Positions 18,386 through 26,587 of a stretch of DNA of 56,290 nucleotides are shown here, piece by piece; position 1 is the stretch's first letter, and each line of letters starts with the position of its first letter. Location of the stretch: the NCBI GenBank assembly GCA_028293125.1, contig JAQGPJ010000009.1, positions 1 to 56,290 on the forward strand, in the 5' to 3' direction. The position numbers were made by a program, and so were the translations under genes. The notes under the pieces were generated by a model that saw only the letters and a list, made by a program, of their open reading frames with translations, searched no databases and was not told where the DNA came from. This stretch comes from Verrucomicrobiales bacterium (GTDB taxonomy: Bacteria; Verrucomicrobiota; Verrucomicrobiia; Verrucomicrobiales; V1-33).

Positions 18386-19843
18386 ATGCCGGTCTATTCT
18401 CTGGAAGTCGCGGTGGTCCTGCTTGGGCTTGTCCTCCTCATGATGGAGGCCTTTGTGGCTGGGAAGGACAAGCGCTTTGTGGCCCACACCGCCCTGCTGG
18501 GTCTGGGCGCGGTGCTGGTAGGGTCCTTTTTTGTGGACCGCACCCCGGATGCCTCGGGCTTTTGGAGCTTCTACAAAGCTGACGGACTGGCCATGACCTA
18601 CAAGGCCATCGCTCTGGCCTGCACCATGCTGGTGATCGTGCTGGGGCTGGACTACATCCCGGTGCTGGAGAAATTCACGGCCCGGGTGGGCGGACATGGG
18701 GCGTGGGGCGAGTTTTTCTGCCTGCCGGTCTTCATCTGCGCCGGCATGATGTGGATGGCCTCCGCCTCCGACCTTACGAGCATCTTTGTGAGCCTGGAGC
18801 TGGTGACCATCGCCTTCTACGTCATGGTCACCTTCATGCGGCGGAATGTGGGATCTCTGGAGGCCGGGGTGAAATACCTGATTCTGGGCGCGCTCAGCAC
18901 CGGATTCCTCGTTTACGGCTTCACTTGGCTGTTCGGGGTTACGGGGCAGACAAACTTGGACGTCATCGCCGCCAAACTCAATTCCGGCACGGTGGCCACT
19001 GTGCCCGCCATGTTCAGCTTCGCGCTGATTCTGGTGGCCCTGGCTTTTAAGATCGGAGCCGTGCCGCTGCAGTTCTGGATTCCTGATGTGTATCAGGGAG
19101 CCCCGACCCCCATCACCGCCTATCTTTCTGTGGGCTCCAAGGCGGCGGGCTTCATCGTCACTACCCGGATTCTCCAAGTTTTCCTTGGCTCCGAGGCGCT
19201 GGTCCACAACTGCACCGCCATCCTCCTGGCCGTGGCCTGCGCCACGCTGCTGGTCGGCAATCTGGCCGCCATTCCGCAGACCAATTTCAAACGCCTGCTG
19301 GCCTACTCCTCTATTTCCCACGCCGGTTTTCTGGTGCTGGCGCTGGCCGCCGGCCCGGCGGGTGCCTTCGGGCTCGCCCCCGGGCAGATTGTGGCGTATT
19401 ACCTCGCCGCCTATCTGATCATGACCTTGCTGGCCTTCGCGGTGCTGGTGGTGATCAACCGCACCAGCGGCAGTGACGACCTGAACGCTTTCAACGGTCT
19501 GCATCAGCGCTCACCCTTTCTGGCCTTCGCACTGCTGGTGGCTGTGGCCTCTCTGGCGGGGGTGCCGCTGACAGTCGGATTCGTGGGCAAGCTCCTCGTT
19601 TTCGCCGCTGCGGTCAAAGCTTCCCTCTGGCTGCCTCTGGGATTTGCCATCATCGGTGCCGTGGCCGGTTTTTACTACTACCTCAAGGTGCTGCGGAACA
19701 TGTACTGGAATGCCCCGGCTGGCGGCACCCTGCCGGCGATTACCCTTTCCGGCCTCACCAAAGCCACGCTGCTGCTGCTGATCGCGGCTACAGTGGTCCT
19801 GGGAGTGTGGTGGGCTCCGCTGTTCCAACTGGTCAGGCGCTGA
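18386..19843 (+). CDS. nuoN: NADH-quinone oxidoreductase subunit N
   Basis: Proton-pumping membrane subunit of complex I, 485 residues with about 14 helices. Recognisable are LTSIFVSLELVTIAFYVMVTF with the key Glu, VKYLILGALSTGFLVYG, KIGAVPLQFWIPDVYQGAPTP (broken helix with conserved Lys and Pro), NFKRLLAYSSISHAGF and SLAGVPLTVGFVGK. The ATG follows nuoM by 66 bp in the same operon. It is the usual last gene of nuo operons, and that is so here too: the next gene encodes an unrelated small membrane protein 73 bp downstream. No truncation or odd residue seen. Confidence 0.95.
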   Translation: MPVYSLEVAVVLLGLVLLMMEAFVAGKDKRFVAHTALLGLGAVLVGSFFVDRTPDASGFWSFYKADGLAMTYKAIALACTMLVIVLGLDYIPVLEKFTARVGGHGAWGEFFCLPVFICAGMMWMASASDLTSIFVSLELVTIAFYVMVTFMRRNVGSLEAGVKYLILGALSTGFLVYGFTWLFGVTGQTNLDVIAAKLNSGTVATVPAMFSFALILVALAFKIGAVPLQFWIPDVYQGAPTPITAYLSVGSKAAGFIVTTRILQVFLGSEALVHNCTAILLAVACATLLVGNLAAIPQTNFKRLLAYSSISHAGFLVLALAAGPAGAFGLAPGQIVAYYLAAYLIMTLLAFAVLVVINRTSGSDDLNAFNGLHQRSPFLAFALLVAVASLAGVPLTVGFVGKLLVFAAAVKASLWLPLGFAIIGAVAGFYYYLKVLRNMYWNAPAGGTLPAITLSGLTKATLLLLIAATVVLGVWWAPLFQLVRR

Positions 19844-19916
19844 GTGCCGGGAACGGGATGGCGGCACAAAGAATCAACCCTGCCTCCACGGGAGGCAATG
19901 CACCGGCCTTTTGCCT

Positions 19917-20285
19917 ATGACTTTTTGGCACTCCTTCAACCAGTGGATGAACACCCCCTTCCTCCACATCGGGACGCTCCATATCGATGCTTGGAAGATC
20001 ATAGGGTATGTGGGGGCGCTCCTTTTTGCGCTGCGCTGGGTGGTGCAGGCCTTGTACCGCAAGCGCACAGGTCACAACATCATGCCCACCGTCTTCTGGA
20101 CCATCTCCCTCATGGGGGCCGGACTGAGCACGCTCTACTTCATTTTCGGCAAAAACGACTCCGTCGGCATCCTGCAGAACTCCCTGCCGGCGGGAGTGGC
20201 GCTTTACAACCTCATCCTCGACCTCCGTCACAAATCCGCCGCAGCCACAGCCGCGGCCGCCGCCAATGGGCAAAGCGGCAAGTGA
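19917..20285 (+). CDS. LAB_N domain membrane protein
   Basis: 122 residues with three membrane helices. The pattern IGYVGALLFALRWVVQALYR, NIMPTVFWTISLMGAG and GVALYNLILDLRH matches the lipid A biosynthesis N-terminal (LAB_N) domain, which occurs alone in many bacteria and fused to glycosyltransferases elsewhere. Its role is unproven; it is often near lipid A or envelope genes. Here it follows nuoN by 73 bp and is probably co-transcribed. The start is ATG (TFWHSFNQW) rather than the TTG six bases earlier. The C terminus is an Ala-rich tail. Confidence 0.75.
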   Translation: MTFWHSFNQWMNTPFLHIGTLHIDAWKIIGYVGALLFALRWVVQALYRKRTGHNIMPTVFWTISLMGAGLSTLYFIFGKNDSVGILQNSLPAGVALYNLILDLRHKSAAATAAAAANGQSGK

Positions 20286-20327
20286 CCACCGAAAGCGGAA
20301 CGGAAGCGGAATGGATCAATGGTGAAA

Positions 20328-20352
20328 GCCGGCCTGAGGCAATCAGGCCGGC
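20328..20352. terminator. GC-rich stem-loop between convergent genes
   Basis: GCCGGCCTGA and TCAGGCCGGC form a perfect 10-bp stem with a GGCAA loop, between the end of the LAB_N gene and the end of the minus-strand small-protein gene. No T run follows on either side, so it would act as a terminator only with help from a factor, or as a 3'-end stabiliser. Its stem starts like the hairpin at 40089. Confidence 0.5.
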
Positions 20353-20424
20353 GGAATCCGGTTGAAGGGATGGGGACGTTTCCCGCGGTGAATACTCCGG
20401 TGGCATCACCGCTTTGGCCCGGAC

Positions 20425-20754
20425 TCAGCGGCCAATGGGCACCAGTTCCTCCACTTCGGCCTCCTCCGTATGCTTCAGGGATTCGAGCGGGGCGAAACGG
20501 CGGGCGGCAAAACCCAGTTCGGAGGGGCAGCCTTTAAGGGTGGACGGGTCCAGAGGATTGGTCAGTTCCACCAGCAGGACCTTCATGTCCACGCTGTCCC
20601 AGCCTTTTTGGGCGGAGACCCACTTGTTCCGGCCCATCTCGCATTCCCGGATGGTGTAGGTTTTGCCCTTCACCGGCAGGGCGGTGAAGAGATAAGCGAT
20701 TTCAGGATGAAACTTGTCATCCACACAGACTACTTTCTCACCGACGTCGAACAT
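20425..20754 (-). CDS. Small conserved protein, phage/proteobacterial-like fold, unknown function
   Basis: 109 residues. It opens with MFDVGEKVVCVDDKFHPE and has KGKTYTIRECEM and LLVELTNPLDP, then a C-terminal region with ELGFAARRFAPLE. The pattern (short beta strands with a conserved F-x-x-G-D/E-x-V-V-C-V-D-D start) is one I recall from small hypothetical proteins of proteobacteria and phages. It may be an SH3-like or KOW-like barrel, but no function is known to me. It precedes def on the same strand by 124 bp. Confidence 0.6.
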   Translation of the reverse strand: MFDVGEKVVCVDDKFHPEIAYLFTALPVKGKTYTIRECEMGRNKWVSAQKGWDSVDMKVLLVELTNPLDPSTLKGCPSELGFAARRFAPLESLKHTEEAEVEELVPIGR

Positions 20755-20878
20755 GGCTTTGAGGAGGGAAACAATTGGAGATTGACCGGGTGGAAACCGG
20801 GGCAGGACGACCGCAGGTGCGGCCTGCGGTGAACATGCCCGCTGCTGAATGCATAACCCGCGTTCCGCCCGTGCGCCA

Positions 20879-21430
20879 TCAGGCGTATTCGTCCCACATT
20901 TTTTTGATCTTCTTCTTCAGACCCAATTTGGCAGCGGGGCTGGCGCGGTCGATAAAGAGGATCCCATTGAGGTGGTCGGTTTCATGCTGGATGGCGCGGG
21001 AAAGCAGGCCGTCGGTCTCCAGAGTGATGGCGCGGCCATCAAGCAGCGTGAGACTGGCGGTCACGGCGTCGCCGCGGCGGATCTCCGTGCGGATTTCCGG
21101 GAAGCTGAGGCAGCCTTCATTCATAAAGGCCTTTTCCTTGCCCATGCTGAGGGTGGGATTGACGAACTTCAGTGGCATCATCTCCTCCAGAGGGACGTCC
21201 TTGCCGTCCACCCGCAGGTAGGTGCAGGGATTCTCCGCTCCGGTGACATCAATGACCGCCAGCCGCAGGGACTCGCCGATCTGCGGCGCGGCCAGCCCCA
21301 CGCCCTCGGCGGCATGCATGGTTTCAATCATGTCCTCCGACAGGGCCAGAATGGCGGGAGTGATCTCCTTGACGGGAGGGCATTTCAGGCGCAGGACGGG
21401 GTCGCCGTAGAGAACGATTTCACGGATCAT
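20879..21430 (-). CDS. def: Peptide deformylase
   Basis: A metalloenzyme that removes the N-formyl group from nascent proteins in the cytoplasm. All three family motifs are intact in the 183 residues: GVGLAAPQIG (44-52), EGCLS with metal-ligand Cys107, and QHETDHLNG with His149, Glu150 and His153 (Thr occurs where Ile or Leu is usual in HExDH). Length and start are standard. It lies between the small conserved protein gene (downstream) and serA (upstream), all on the minus strand, with a strong stem-loop separating it from serA. No fmt is adjacent, unlike in many bacteria. Confidence 0.96.
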   Translation of the reverse strand: MIREIVLYGDPVLRLKCPPVKEITPAILALSEDMIETMHAAEGVGLAAPQIGESLRLAVIDVTGAENPCTYLRVDGKDVPLEEMMPLKFVNPTLSMGKEKAFMNEGCLSFPEIRTEIRRGDAVTASLTLLDGRAITLETDGLLSRAIQHETDHLNGILFIDRASPAAKLGLKKKIKKMWDEYA

Positions 21431-21572
21431 GATTCAGAGAAAACAAAGGGCCGAAGAGAGCACGGGCAGCGGCGGGGAGAAAGAGAAACGTTTGCCGGTG
21501 CGCGAAGGGTGCAGTCCGGAGGCGTGGCCGCTGAGGAAAGGTGGGAAAATCAGGATGCCGGGACAGTGGAAA

Positions 21573-21602
21573 GGGCGTTCCGGCTTTCACACCGGAACGC
21601 CC
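21573..21602 (-). terminator. serA terminator-like stem-loop, TGTGAAAG loop
   Basis: On the minus strand GGGCGTTCCGG pairs perfectly with CCGGAACGCCC around the loop TGTGAAAG, followed by TTTCC. It begins 27 nt after the serA stop. The same architecture (11-bp stem, 8-nt loop, related sequence) recurs at 26102-26131 behind the sugar transferase gene. Confidence 0.7.
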
Positions 21603-21628
21603 CTGTGGAACGGGAGAACGGATTCAGA

Positions 21629-23224
21629 CTACACCCGGAGAATGCGGGCGCTGAGAATGGCCGGGTGCTTCAGCAGCTCCTCGACCACATGGTCCTCGGG
21701 GCAGGTGTCCAGCGTCAGCAGCACCAGCGCCTTGCCGCCGGTGGCATCGCGGCTGAGGGACATATTGGCGATGTTGACATTGAGCCGGCCCAGAATGGTG
21801 CCGACCGCGCCCACGATGCCGGGCTGGTCCTTGTTTTCATAAATGAGCAGGCAGCCTGCGGGCTCGGCCTCCACCCGGTTGCCGTTGATGCCGACGATAC
21901 GGGGGTGCTTGCCAAAAAAGGTGCCGGCCACGGAGGCTGACAGAGAACCGGCCCCGGCGGTGACTTCAATGAGTTCCGTGAAGTCGGCAGGCTTTGCGAG
22001 GCGGCTCTCCGTGAAGCTGAGACCGAGGTTCTCCGCCACGCCGGGGGCATTCACCCAGTTCACGGTTCCCTCACTGCACGCCACGTCCAAGTAGCCTTTC
22101 AGCACCGCGCGGGAAATCAGAGTGGTGTCGCCCTCGCCCACCGGACCGCTGTAGTTCACGCGGAGCATGTCAGGCTGTTTCGGGGCCAGCTGGGCAGCCA
22201 GACGGCCCAGTTTTTCGGCGAATCCAAGATAGCCGCCGATGGAGTCCAGCGTTTTGCGGTCCACGCTGGGCATGTTCACGGCATTGCTCACGATGCCATC
22301 CACCAGCGCGTCGCGGATGGCGCGGGCGATTTCGATGCCCACGCTTTCCTGGGCCTCAAAGGTGGAGGCGCCGAGGTGGGGGGTGAGCACCACATTGGGC
22401 ATGGTCAGCAGCGGGTTGTCCTGCGCCGGCGGCTCGGTTTCAAAGACATCCAGCGCGGCTCCGGCCACATGGCCGTTGGAGAGCGCCTCCACAAGAGCCG
22501 CCTCCTCAATCAGGCCGCCGCGGGCGCAGTTGACCAGGCGGACCCCGCGTTTGCAGAGGGCGATGCGCTCCCGGTTCAGCAGATACTTCGTCTCCTTGGT
22601 CAGCGGCATGTGCACCGTGATGAAGTCCGCCTCGCGGATGGCGTCCTCGACCGTGCTCATCAGCTCCACCCGCAGCACATGGGCGCGGCTGGGGGAGAGA
22701 TAGGGATCATAGGCCAGCACCCGCATGCCGAAGGCCATGGCCCGGCGGGCAACCTCGCTGCCGATGCGGCCCATGCCGATGATGGCCAGGATTTTGCCGT
22801 TGAGTTCAACCCCCTCAAAGTTTTTGCGCTCCCACTTGCCGGAGGACACACTGGCGTGTGCCTGCGGAATGCTGCGGGCCATGCTCATAAGCAGCGTGAA
22901 GGTGTGCTCAGCGGTGGAGATGGTGTTCCCCGCCGGCGTGTTCATGACGATCACGCCCTGCTTGTTGGCGGCGGCGACATCGATGTTGTCCACACCGACG
23001 CCGGCGCGGCCCACGGCCTTCAGCGCGGTGGCTTTGGCGAAGACCTCCGCGGTGATTTTCGTCTGGGACCGCACCACGATGCCTTCAAACTCATGGGCAC
23101 AGGCCAGGAGCTCATCAGGCTTGATGCCGATGCGGACAGTGACATCCAGCTCGGGGGTGGCGCGGAGTTCATCGATCCCCTTCTCGGAGATGGGATCGGC
23201 GACGAGAACTTTTTTCTTTTGCAT
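21629..23224 (-). CDS. serA: D-3-phosphoglycerate dehydrogenase
   Basis: Catalyses the first committed step of serine synthesis, oxidising 3-phosphoglycerate with NAD. The 531-residue length is that of the long (type 1) class with an extra regulatory domain. Visible are VGRAGVGVDNID (71-82), the NAD-binding IIGMGRIGSEVARR (148-161), and catalytic Arg235, Glu264 and His283 in NCARGG, FETEPP and TPHLGAST. Residues about 315-450 are the allosteric substrate-binding domain. The last 75 residues are an ACT domain (PGIVGAVGTILGRLNVNIANMSLSRD), probably sensing serine. No serB or serC is adjacent. A strong stem-loop follows the stop codon, so it is likely a single-gene unit. Confidence 0.97.
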   Translation of the reverse strand: MQKKKVLVADPISEKGIDELRATPELDVTVRIGIKPDELLACAHEFEGIVVRSQTKITAEVFAKATALKAVGRAGVGVDNIDVAAANKQGVIVMNTPAGNTISTAEHTFTLLMSMARSIPQAHASVSSGKWERKNFEGVELNGKILAIIGMGRIGSEVARRAMAFGMRVLAYDPYLSPSRAHVLRVELMSTVEDAIREADFITVHMPLTKETKYLLNRERIALCKRGVRLVNCARGGLIEEAALVEALSNGHVAGAALDVFETEPPAQDNPLLTMPNVVLTPHLGASTFEAQESVGIEIARAIRDALVDGIVSNAVNMPSVDRKTLDSIGGYLGFAEKLGRLAAQLAPKQPDMLRVNYSGPVGEGDTTLISRAVLKGYLDVACSEGTVNWVNAPGVAENLGLSFTESRLAKPADFTELIEVTAGAGSLSASVAGTFFGKHPRIVGINGNRVEAEPAGCLLIYENKDQPGIVGAVGTILGRLNVNIANMSLSRDATGGKALVLLTLDTCPEDHVVEELLKHPAILSARILRV

Positions 23225-23358
23225 ATCAGGAAGCCGCGGGGCGGGGAATGCGGGGCCGTCAAGGTAGGGTTGCGCCTGGGGGTGTCAAAGGTGTTTTTCA
23301 TGCTCTGCCGGCTGAAAAGGCCGGTCTGCTCCATCTGTTCAGCCACCCGGGCGGAGGC

Positions 23359-24324
23359 TTACTCTTTGGGCGTGTATCCCTGCCACAGCCAGAACAGGGC
23401 ATCCGGCAGGGTATTGCTGACGACCCGGCCGTCCACATGACCGGATGCTTTGGAAAAGACATACCGGTATTCATAACCTTTCTCCTTCAGGACTTTGGCC
23501 ATGCGCTGGTTGGCCATGACCCAGTTGTGATAAGAGGCTTCGTCCTTTTTGGACCCGTTGTCGTTTTCCGACACATGCAGCCAGATGCGGATGGGCTTTT
23601 TCTCCGTCTCCGGAATGAAATGCTCATGGTACTCCCAGGCCCCGTGCGGGCTGGCGGGGTTTTCAGGGGATTCCTGCGCCACGTAGGTGCCGCTGTAGCT
23701 GAGCACCCGCCGGTAAAGCTCCGGGTGGAACCAGGCCATGGTGAAGGCGCAGGCCGCCCCGCTGCTGCCGCCCATGCTGGCGCGGCCTTCCGGATCCCGG
23801 GTGAAGGTGACGCCACCCTCTTTTTCCGCGCGCGGCAGGACCTCGGTCTCGATAAAATCCGTGTAGCGGCCGGAGACGGCGTCATATTCCATACCCCGCT
23901 CGCTGCCCTTGCCGTCCCCGCCTCCGGAATTCACAAAAACCGCCGCCGTCACCGGCGCTTTGCCAGCTGCGATCAGGGAATCCAGGGCGGCACTCACCTT
24001 TTGGGCATAGCCCATGCCGTCCTGCACCACCAGCAGAGCAGCATTTTCACCTTTGCGGTATTGCTTTGGCACATAAACTGCGCATTGACGGATATAAGGA
24101 CCGGTGAGGCCCGGATATATTTTACTGTCTTCTGAATGCATGGCAAAAGAGTGCAGATCCCCCCGTGGCACTCCACTGACTGGATTCATTTCCGGAGCCT
24201 CGGGGTAGCCGGGCCCGATTTCATATTCTGATTTGACTGGATTTCCTATTTCCGCGCTTGTGGACGAAGAAAAAATTAGATTGAGAAAAACAGGAGCAAG
24301 GATGGAAAACGGTGTGATTTTCAT
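23359..24324 (-). CDS. Exported alpha/beta-hydrolase, esterase D family-like
   Basis: 321 residues with a signal peptide (about 1-23, KITPFSILAPVFLNLIFSS). The Esterase/feruloyl-esterase-like fold is indicated by YIRQCAVYVPKQY, LLVVQDGMGY, PVTAAVFVNSGGG, the nucleophile elbow GRASMGGSSGAACA and a late GHVDG with the likely catalytic His. An Asp is expected in WLHVSENDNGSKKDEASYHN. Related enzymes act on feruloyl or acetyl groups of plant polysaccharides or on siderophore esters; the substrate here is unknown. A longer start 60 bp upstream was rejected because the chosen ATG opens the signal peptide. The N-terminal coding part and upstream DNA are A+T-richer than the neighbours. A LexA-like box lies 161 bp upstream. 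Confidence 0.8.
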   Translation of the reverse strand: MKITPFSILAPVFLNLIFSSSTSAEIGNPVKSEYEIGPGYPEAPEMNPVSGVPRGDLHSFAMHSEDSKIYPGLTGPYIRQCAVYVPKQYRKGENAALLVVQDGMGYAQKVSAALDSLIAAGKAPVTAAVFVNSGGGDGKGSERGMEYDAVSGRYTDFIETEVLPRAEKEGGVTFTRDPEGRASMGGSSGAACAFTMAWFHPELYRRVLSYSGTYVAQESPENPASPHGAWEYHEHFIPETEKKPIRIWLHVSENDNGSKKDEASYHNWVMANQRMAKVLKEKGYEYRYVFSKASGHVDGRVVSNTLPDALFWLWQGYTPKE

Positions 24325-24484
24325 GCATTTGGGCGGTGAAAGGAAACGTCTTTTTCCTGCTTGATATATCCAAGAGTGTGCCATGTGACATTCTTTTAAC
24401 GTTGAAATTCAAAAACTCCGGACAGATGCACAGCAAAATTTTCTCTAATCAAAAATCAAATATAAACTCGTGAACAGTAAAATT

Positions 24485-24498
24485 TGTTCTTAAGAACA
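24485..24498. promoter_or_regulatory. LexA-box-like palindrome TGTTCTTAAGAACA
   Basis: A perfect 14-bp palindrome of the form TGTTC-N4-GAACA, which as I recall is the SOS box recognised by LexA in Verrucomicrobia. It sits in the 285-bp divergent gap, about 112 bp before the sugar transferase start and 161 bp before the esterase start. The surrounding DNA is A+T-rich as expected for a promoter. Which gene it controls is not clear. Confidence 0.5.
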
Positions 24499-24609
24499 GG
24501 TTGATGACACATTAAATCATGTCACGGAATGTTGACTTTGGGTCAGTTGTGGTGGATGACGTGGTATGGAGACTGCTACCCCTGAAAGCTCTCCTAAAAT
24601 CAATTTCAT

Positions 24610-26028
24610 ATGTTAACCAACCGTGCCTCAGGTCTTTACCGCATCCACGCCGGAGCACAGATTGTTCTGGCCGTTGCCTGGCTGGTTTTGCTGCATGCCG
24701 TTTTGAACCTGGCTGAACCTTGGGGCGCGAAGCTGCCGGGACCTCCGTATATCAGCTACGCTTTGATCGTGGCCGCCGCCTTGGTGGGCGAGGCATGGAG
24801 CCGTCCGGAGCGCCTCCGCTGGCTGACGGAGCTGTCCCGCCGCAACCGCCGCCGGATCAGTCTGCGCCAGTTTGTGGCGGTGGCCCTGGTGCTCTCTCTT
24901 TTCCTGGTCAGCACTCAGGACCAGCACATTTCCCGACGCTTTTTCGCGATTTTCATTCTGGGCTGCCTTCCGCTTTTCCACATCTCCAACTACTTGCTGC
25001 CTGCCCGGCTGCTGAAGATGGTGATGCGAATTTTTGAGAAGAAAAAGGCCAACATCCTGGTGCTGGAGGACCGCAAAGCGGTGATGTTTTTTGACCGCCG
25101 GATCAAGTCCGGTGTCTATCCCGGCATGGAGGTCAGCGGTTACCTGACCCTGCGCCAGCCTGAATTCAAAAATGGACACGCCCCCCGCCACTGGCTGGGA
25201 ACTCTCAACGATCTGGAGACGGTGGCCCGCGAGCACAGCATCAAGCAGGTGGTCATGCCCAGTCTCTGCTTCGAGCCCCGCGTGGGCCGTGAGGTGCGCC
25301 GTTTCTGCGAATCCCAAGGAATCCGCCTCGTGCTGATCAATGACGCCCCCCGCCGCCTGGGCTGCCGTCTGACGATGACGGACATTGGCGGCATGGAGAT
25401 TCTCTCGCCCCGTTCCGAGCCGCTGGAGGATCCCATCAACCAGACCATCAAACGTCTGGCGGACATTGTGTTCGCCATCGGTGTGCTGTTGACGGTGTTT
25501 CCGCTGACCACCCTGTTCGCGCTGATCTGTCACCGGGCGCAGTCCCCGGGACCGCTGTTCTTCACCCAGGAGCGCACCGGCCGTGGCGGCCACAAATTCC
25601 GCATCTACAAATACCGGAGCCTGCACGTGGACAACGGCGACGAAACAAAACAGGTCTCCCTGAAGGATGACCGTGTGTTCCCGCTGGGCCGCCTGATGCG
25701 CAAAACCAGCATCGACGAGATCCCGCAGTTCATCAATGTGCTCAAAGGCGAGATGAGTCTGGTGGGTCCCCGCCCGCACCTGCCGGCCCACGATGAGAAG
25801 TTTGCCGATATCTCCTCCAGCTATTACGTCCGCACCTTCGTGAAGCCCGGAATCACCGGCCTTGCCCAAGTCAAAGGATTCCGCGGGGAAACCAAAACCC
25901 GCAACCAGGTGCGCAACCGCACCCGCTGGGATCTGATCTATCTGGAAATGTGGTCGCCCGCGATGGACATCTGGATCGTCATCCGCACCGCCCTTCAGGT
26001 TCTCCGCCCCCCCAAGGGAGCCGCCTGA
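24610..26028 (+). CDS. Polyprenyl-phosphate sugar-1-phosphate transferase (WcaJ-type)
   Basis: Membrane enzyme that starts exopolysaccharide or capsule repeat units by moving a sugar phosphate from a nucleotide sugar to undecaprenyl phosphate. 472 residues: four N-terminal membrane helices (about 15-125), a CoA-binding-like middle domain with NILVLEDRKAVMFFDRRIKSG, and a C-terminal bacterial sugar transferase domain (from about 275). The last carries KRLADIVFAIGVLL, QERTGRGGHKFRIYKYRSL, RKTSIDEIPQFINVLKGEMS, LVGPRPHLPAH and VKPGITGLAQVKGFRG. All family motifs are intact. No other capsule gene is nearby, so it is a solitary initiator. A strong stem-loop follows 74 bp after the stop. Confidence 0.93.
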   Translation: MLTNRASGLYRIHAGAQIVLAVAWLVLLHAVLNLAEPWGAKLPGPPYISYALIVAAALVGEAWSRPERLRWLTELSRRNRRRISLRQFVAVALVLSLFLVSTQDQHISRRFFAIFILGCLPLFHISNYLLPARLLKMVMRIFEKKKANILVLEDRKAVMFFDRRIKSGVYPGMEVSGYLTLRQPEFKNGHAPRHWLGTLNDLETVAREHSIKQVVMPSLCFEPRVGREVRRFCESQGIRLVLINDAPRRLGCRLTMTDIGGMEILSPRSEPLEDPINQTIKRLADIVFAIGVLLTVFPLTTLFALICHRAQSPGPLFFTQERTGRGGHKFRIYKYRSLHVDNGDETKQVSLKDDRVFPLGRLMRKTSIDEIPQFINVLKGEMSLVGPRPHLPAHDEKFADISSSYYVRTFVKPGITGLAQVKGFRGETKTRNQVRNRTRWDLIYLEMWSPAMDIWIVIRTALQVLRPPKGAA

Positions 26029-26101
26029 GTCTCCGGAGGCAGGGAAAAGGCTTCAGTCCTGCTCCCGCCCGGCTGCTCAAGGATTTGATCAGTTCCTCCC
26101 A

Positions 26102-26131
26102 AGGCGTCCCAGTGTAAAAGCTGGGACGCCT
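26102..26131 (+). terminator. Stem-loop downstream of the sugar transferase, TGTAAAAG loop
   Basis: AGGCGTCCCAG pairs perfectly with CTGGGACGCCT around the loop TGTAAAAG. No long T run follows (GTCTGCTTTC). It is related in sequence and shape to the stem-loop after serA, with paired base changes. Confidence 0.65.
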
Positions 26132-26587
26132 GTCTGCTTTCAGAAGGGTGGAGGCGGAATGCCGCATCGTTTTCCCTTAGCCGATTCGGCAGGCTCAGGA
26201 CCTGCCTGCGGCCCGTTCAACCAAGCTTCATCGCCCAATAAACGGATCCCCATGGAAAAGATGGCTTTGCCGATTAGGTTCGCCAGTCTGTGCAGCTGGA
26301 CTCCGTTTTGAAATTGATGCCTTCCGTGAGGGTTTGGCCGCCATGGCCGGGTGCCACACCGACAGAATGCGCCGGACCATTGAGAACTGTCACCGTGCGG
26401 TGCCTCCTTGGCATATGCATGTCCATGTGGCCATGCCCGTGCTGAGCAAAGCGGCGAGCCCGCCCGGCGCCAGTGCGGCCGGTTTCCTTTTCGCCGCTGC
26501 GGCCTTCACGGCGGTTATCTCCTGAATGGAGCTGCGGAAAGCCGAACAGGCTGGTGGGTCCATTATCTCCTTCAACGGATTTTCACC
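26132..26587. other. Long intergenic stretch between convergent genes
   Basis: About 450 bp between the sugar transferase stem-loop and the ychF stop. The only coding candidate is a weak 57-codon frame on the minus strand directly behind ychF. No other repeat, RNA gene or clear promoter was recognised; base composition is G+C-rich in the ychF-proximal half. Confidence 0.4.
26390..26563 (-). CDS. Possible small protein behind ychF
   Basis: A 57-codon frame starts with an ATG preceded by AAGGAGATA, one of the best Shine-Dalgarno sequences in the window, 24 bp after the ychF stop. The product would be MDPPACSAFRSS and onward, with a Lys/Ala/Pro-rich middle and a hydrophobic C-terminal segment containing two Cys. 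There is no recognised family and codon use is unremarkable, so it may well be spurious. Confidence 0.2.
   Translation of the reverse strand: MDPPACSAFRSSIQEITAVKAAAAKRKPAALAPGGLAALLSTGMATWTCICQGGTAR

Noticed and set aside
18362-19504. Long minus-strand frame opposite nuoN
   Set aside because: Arg/Gln/His/Gly-rich shadow of a clear membrane-protein gene.
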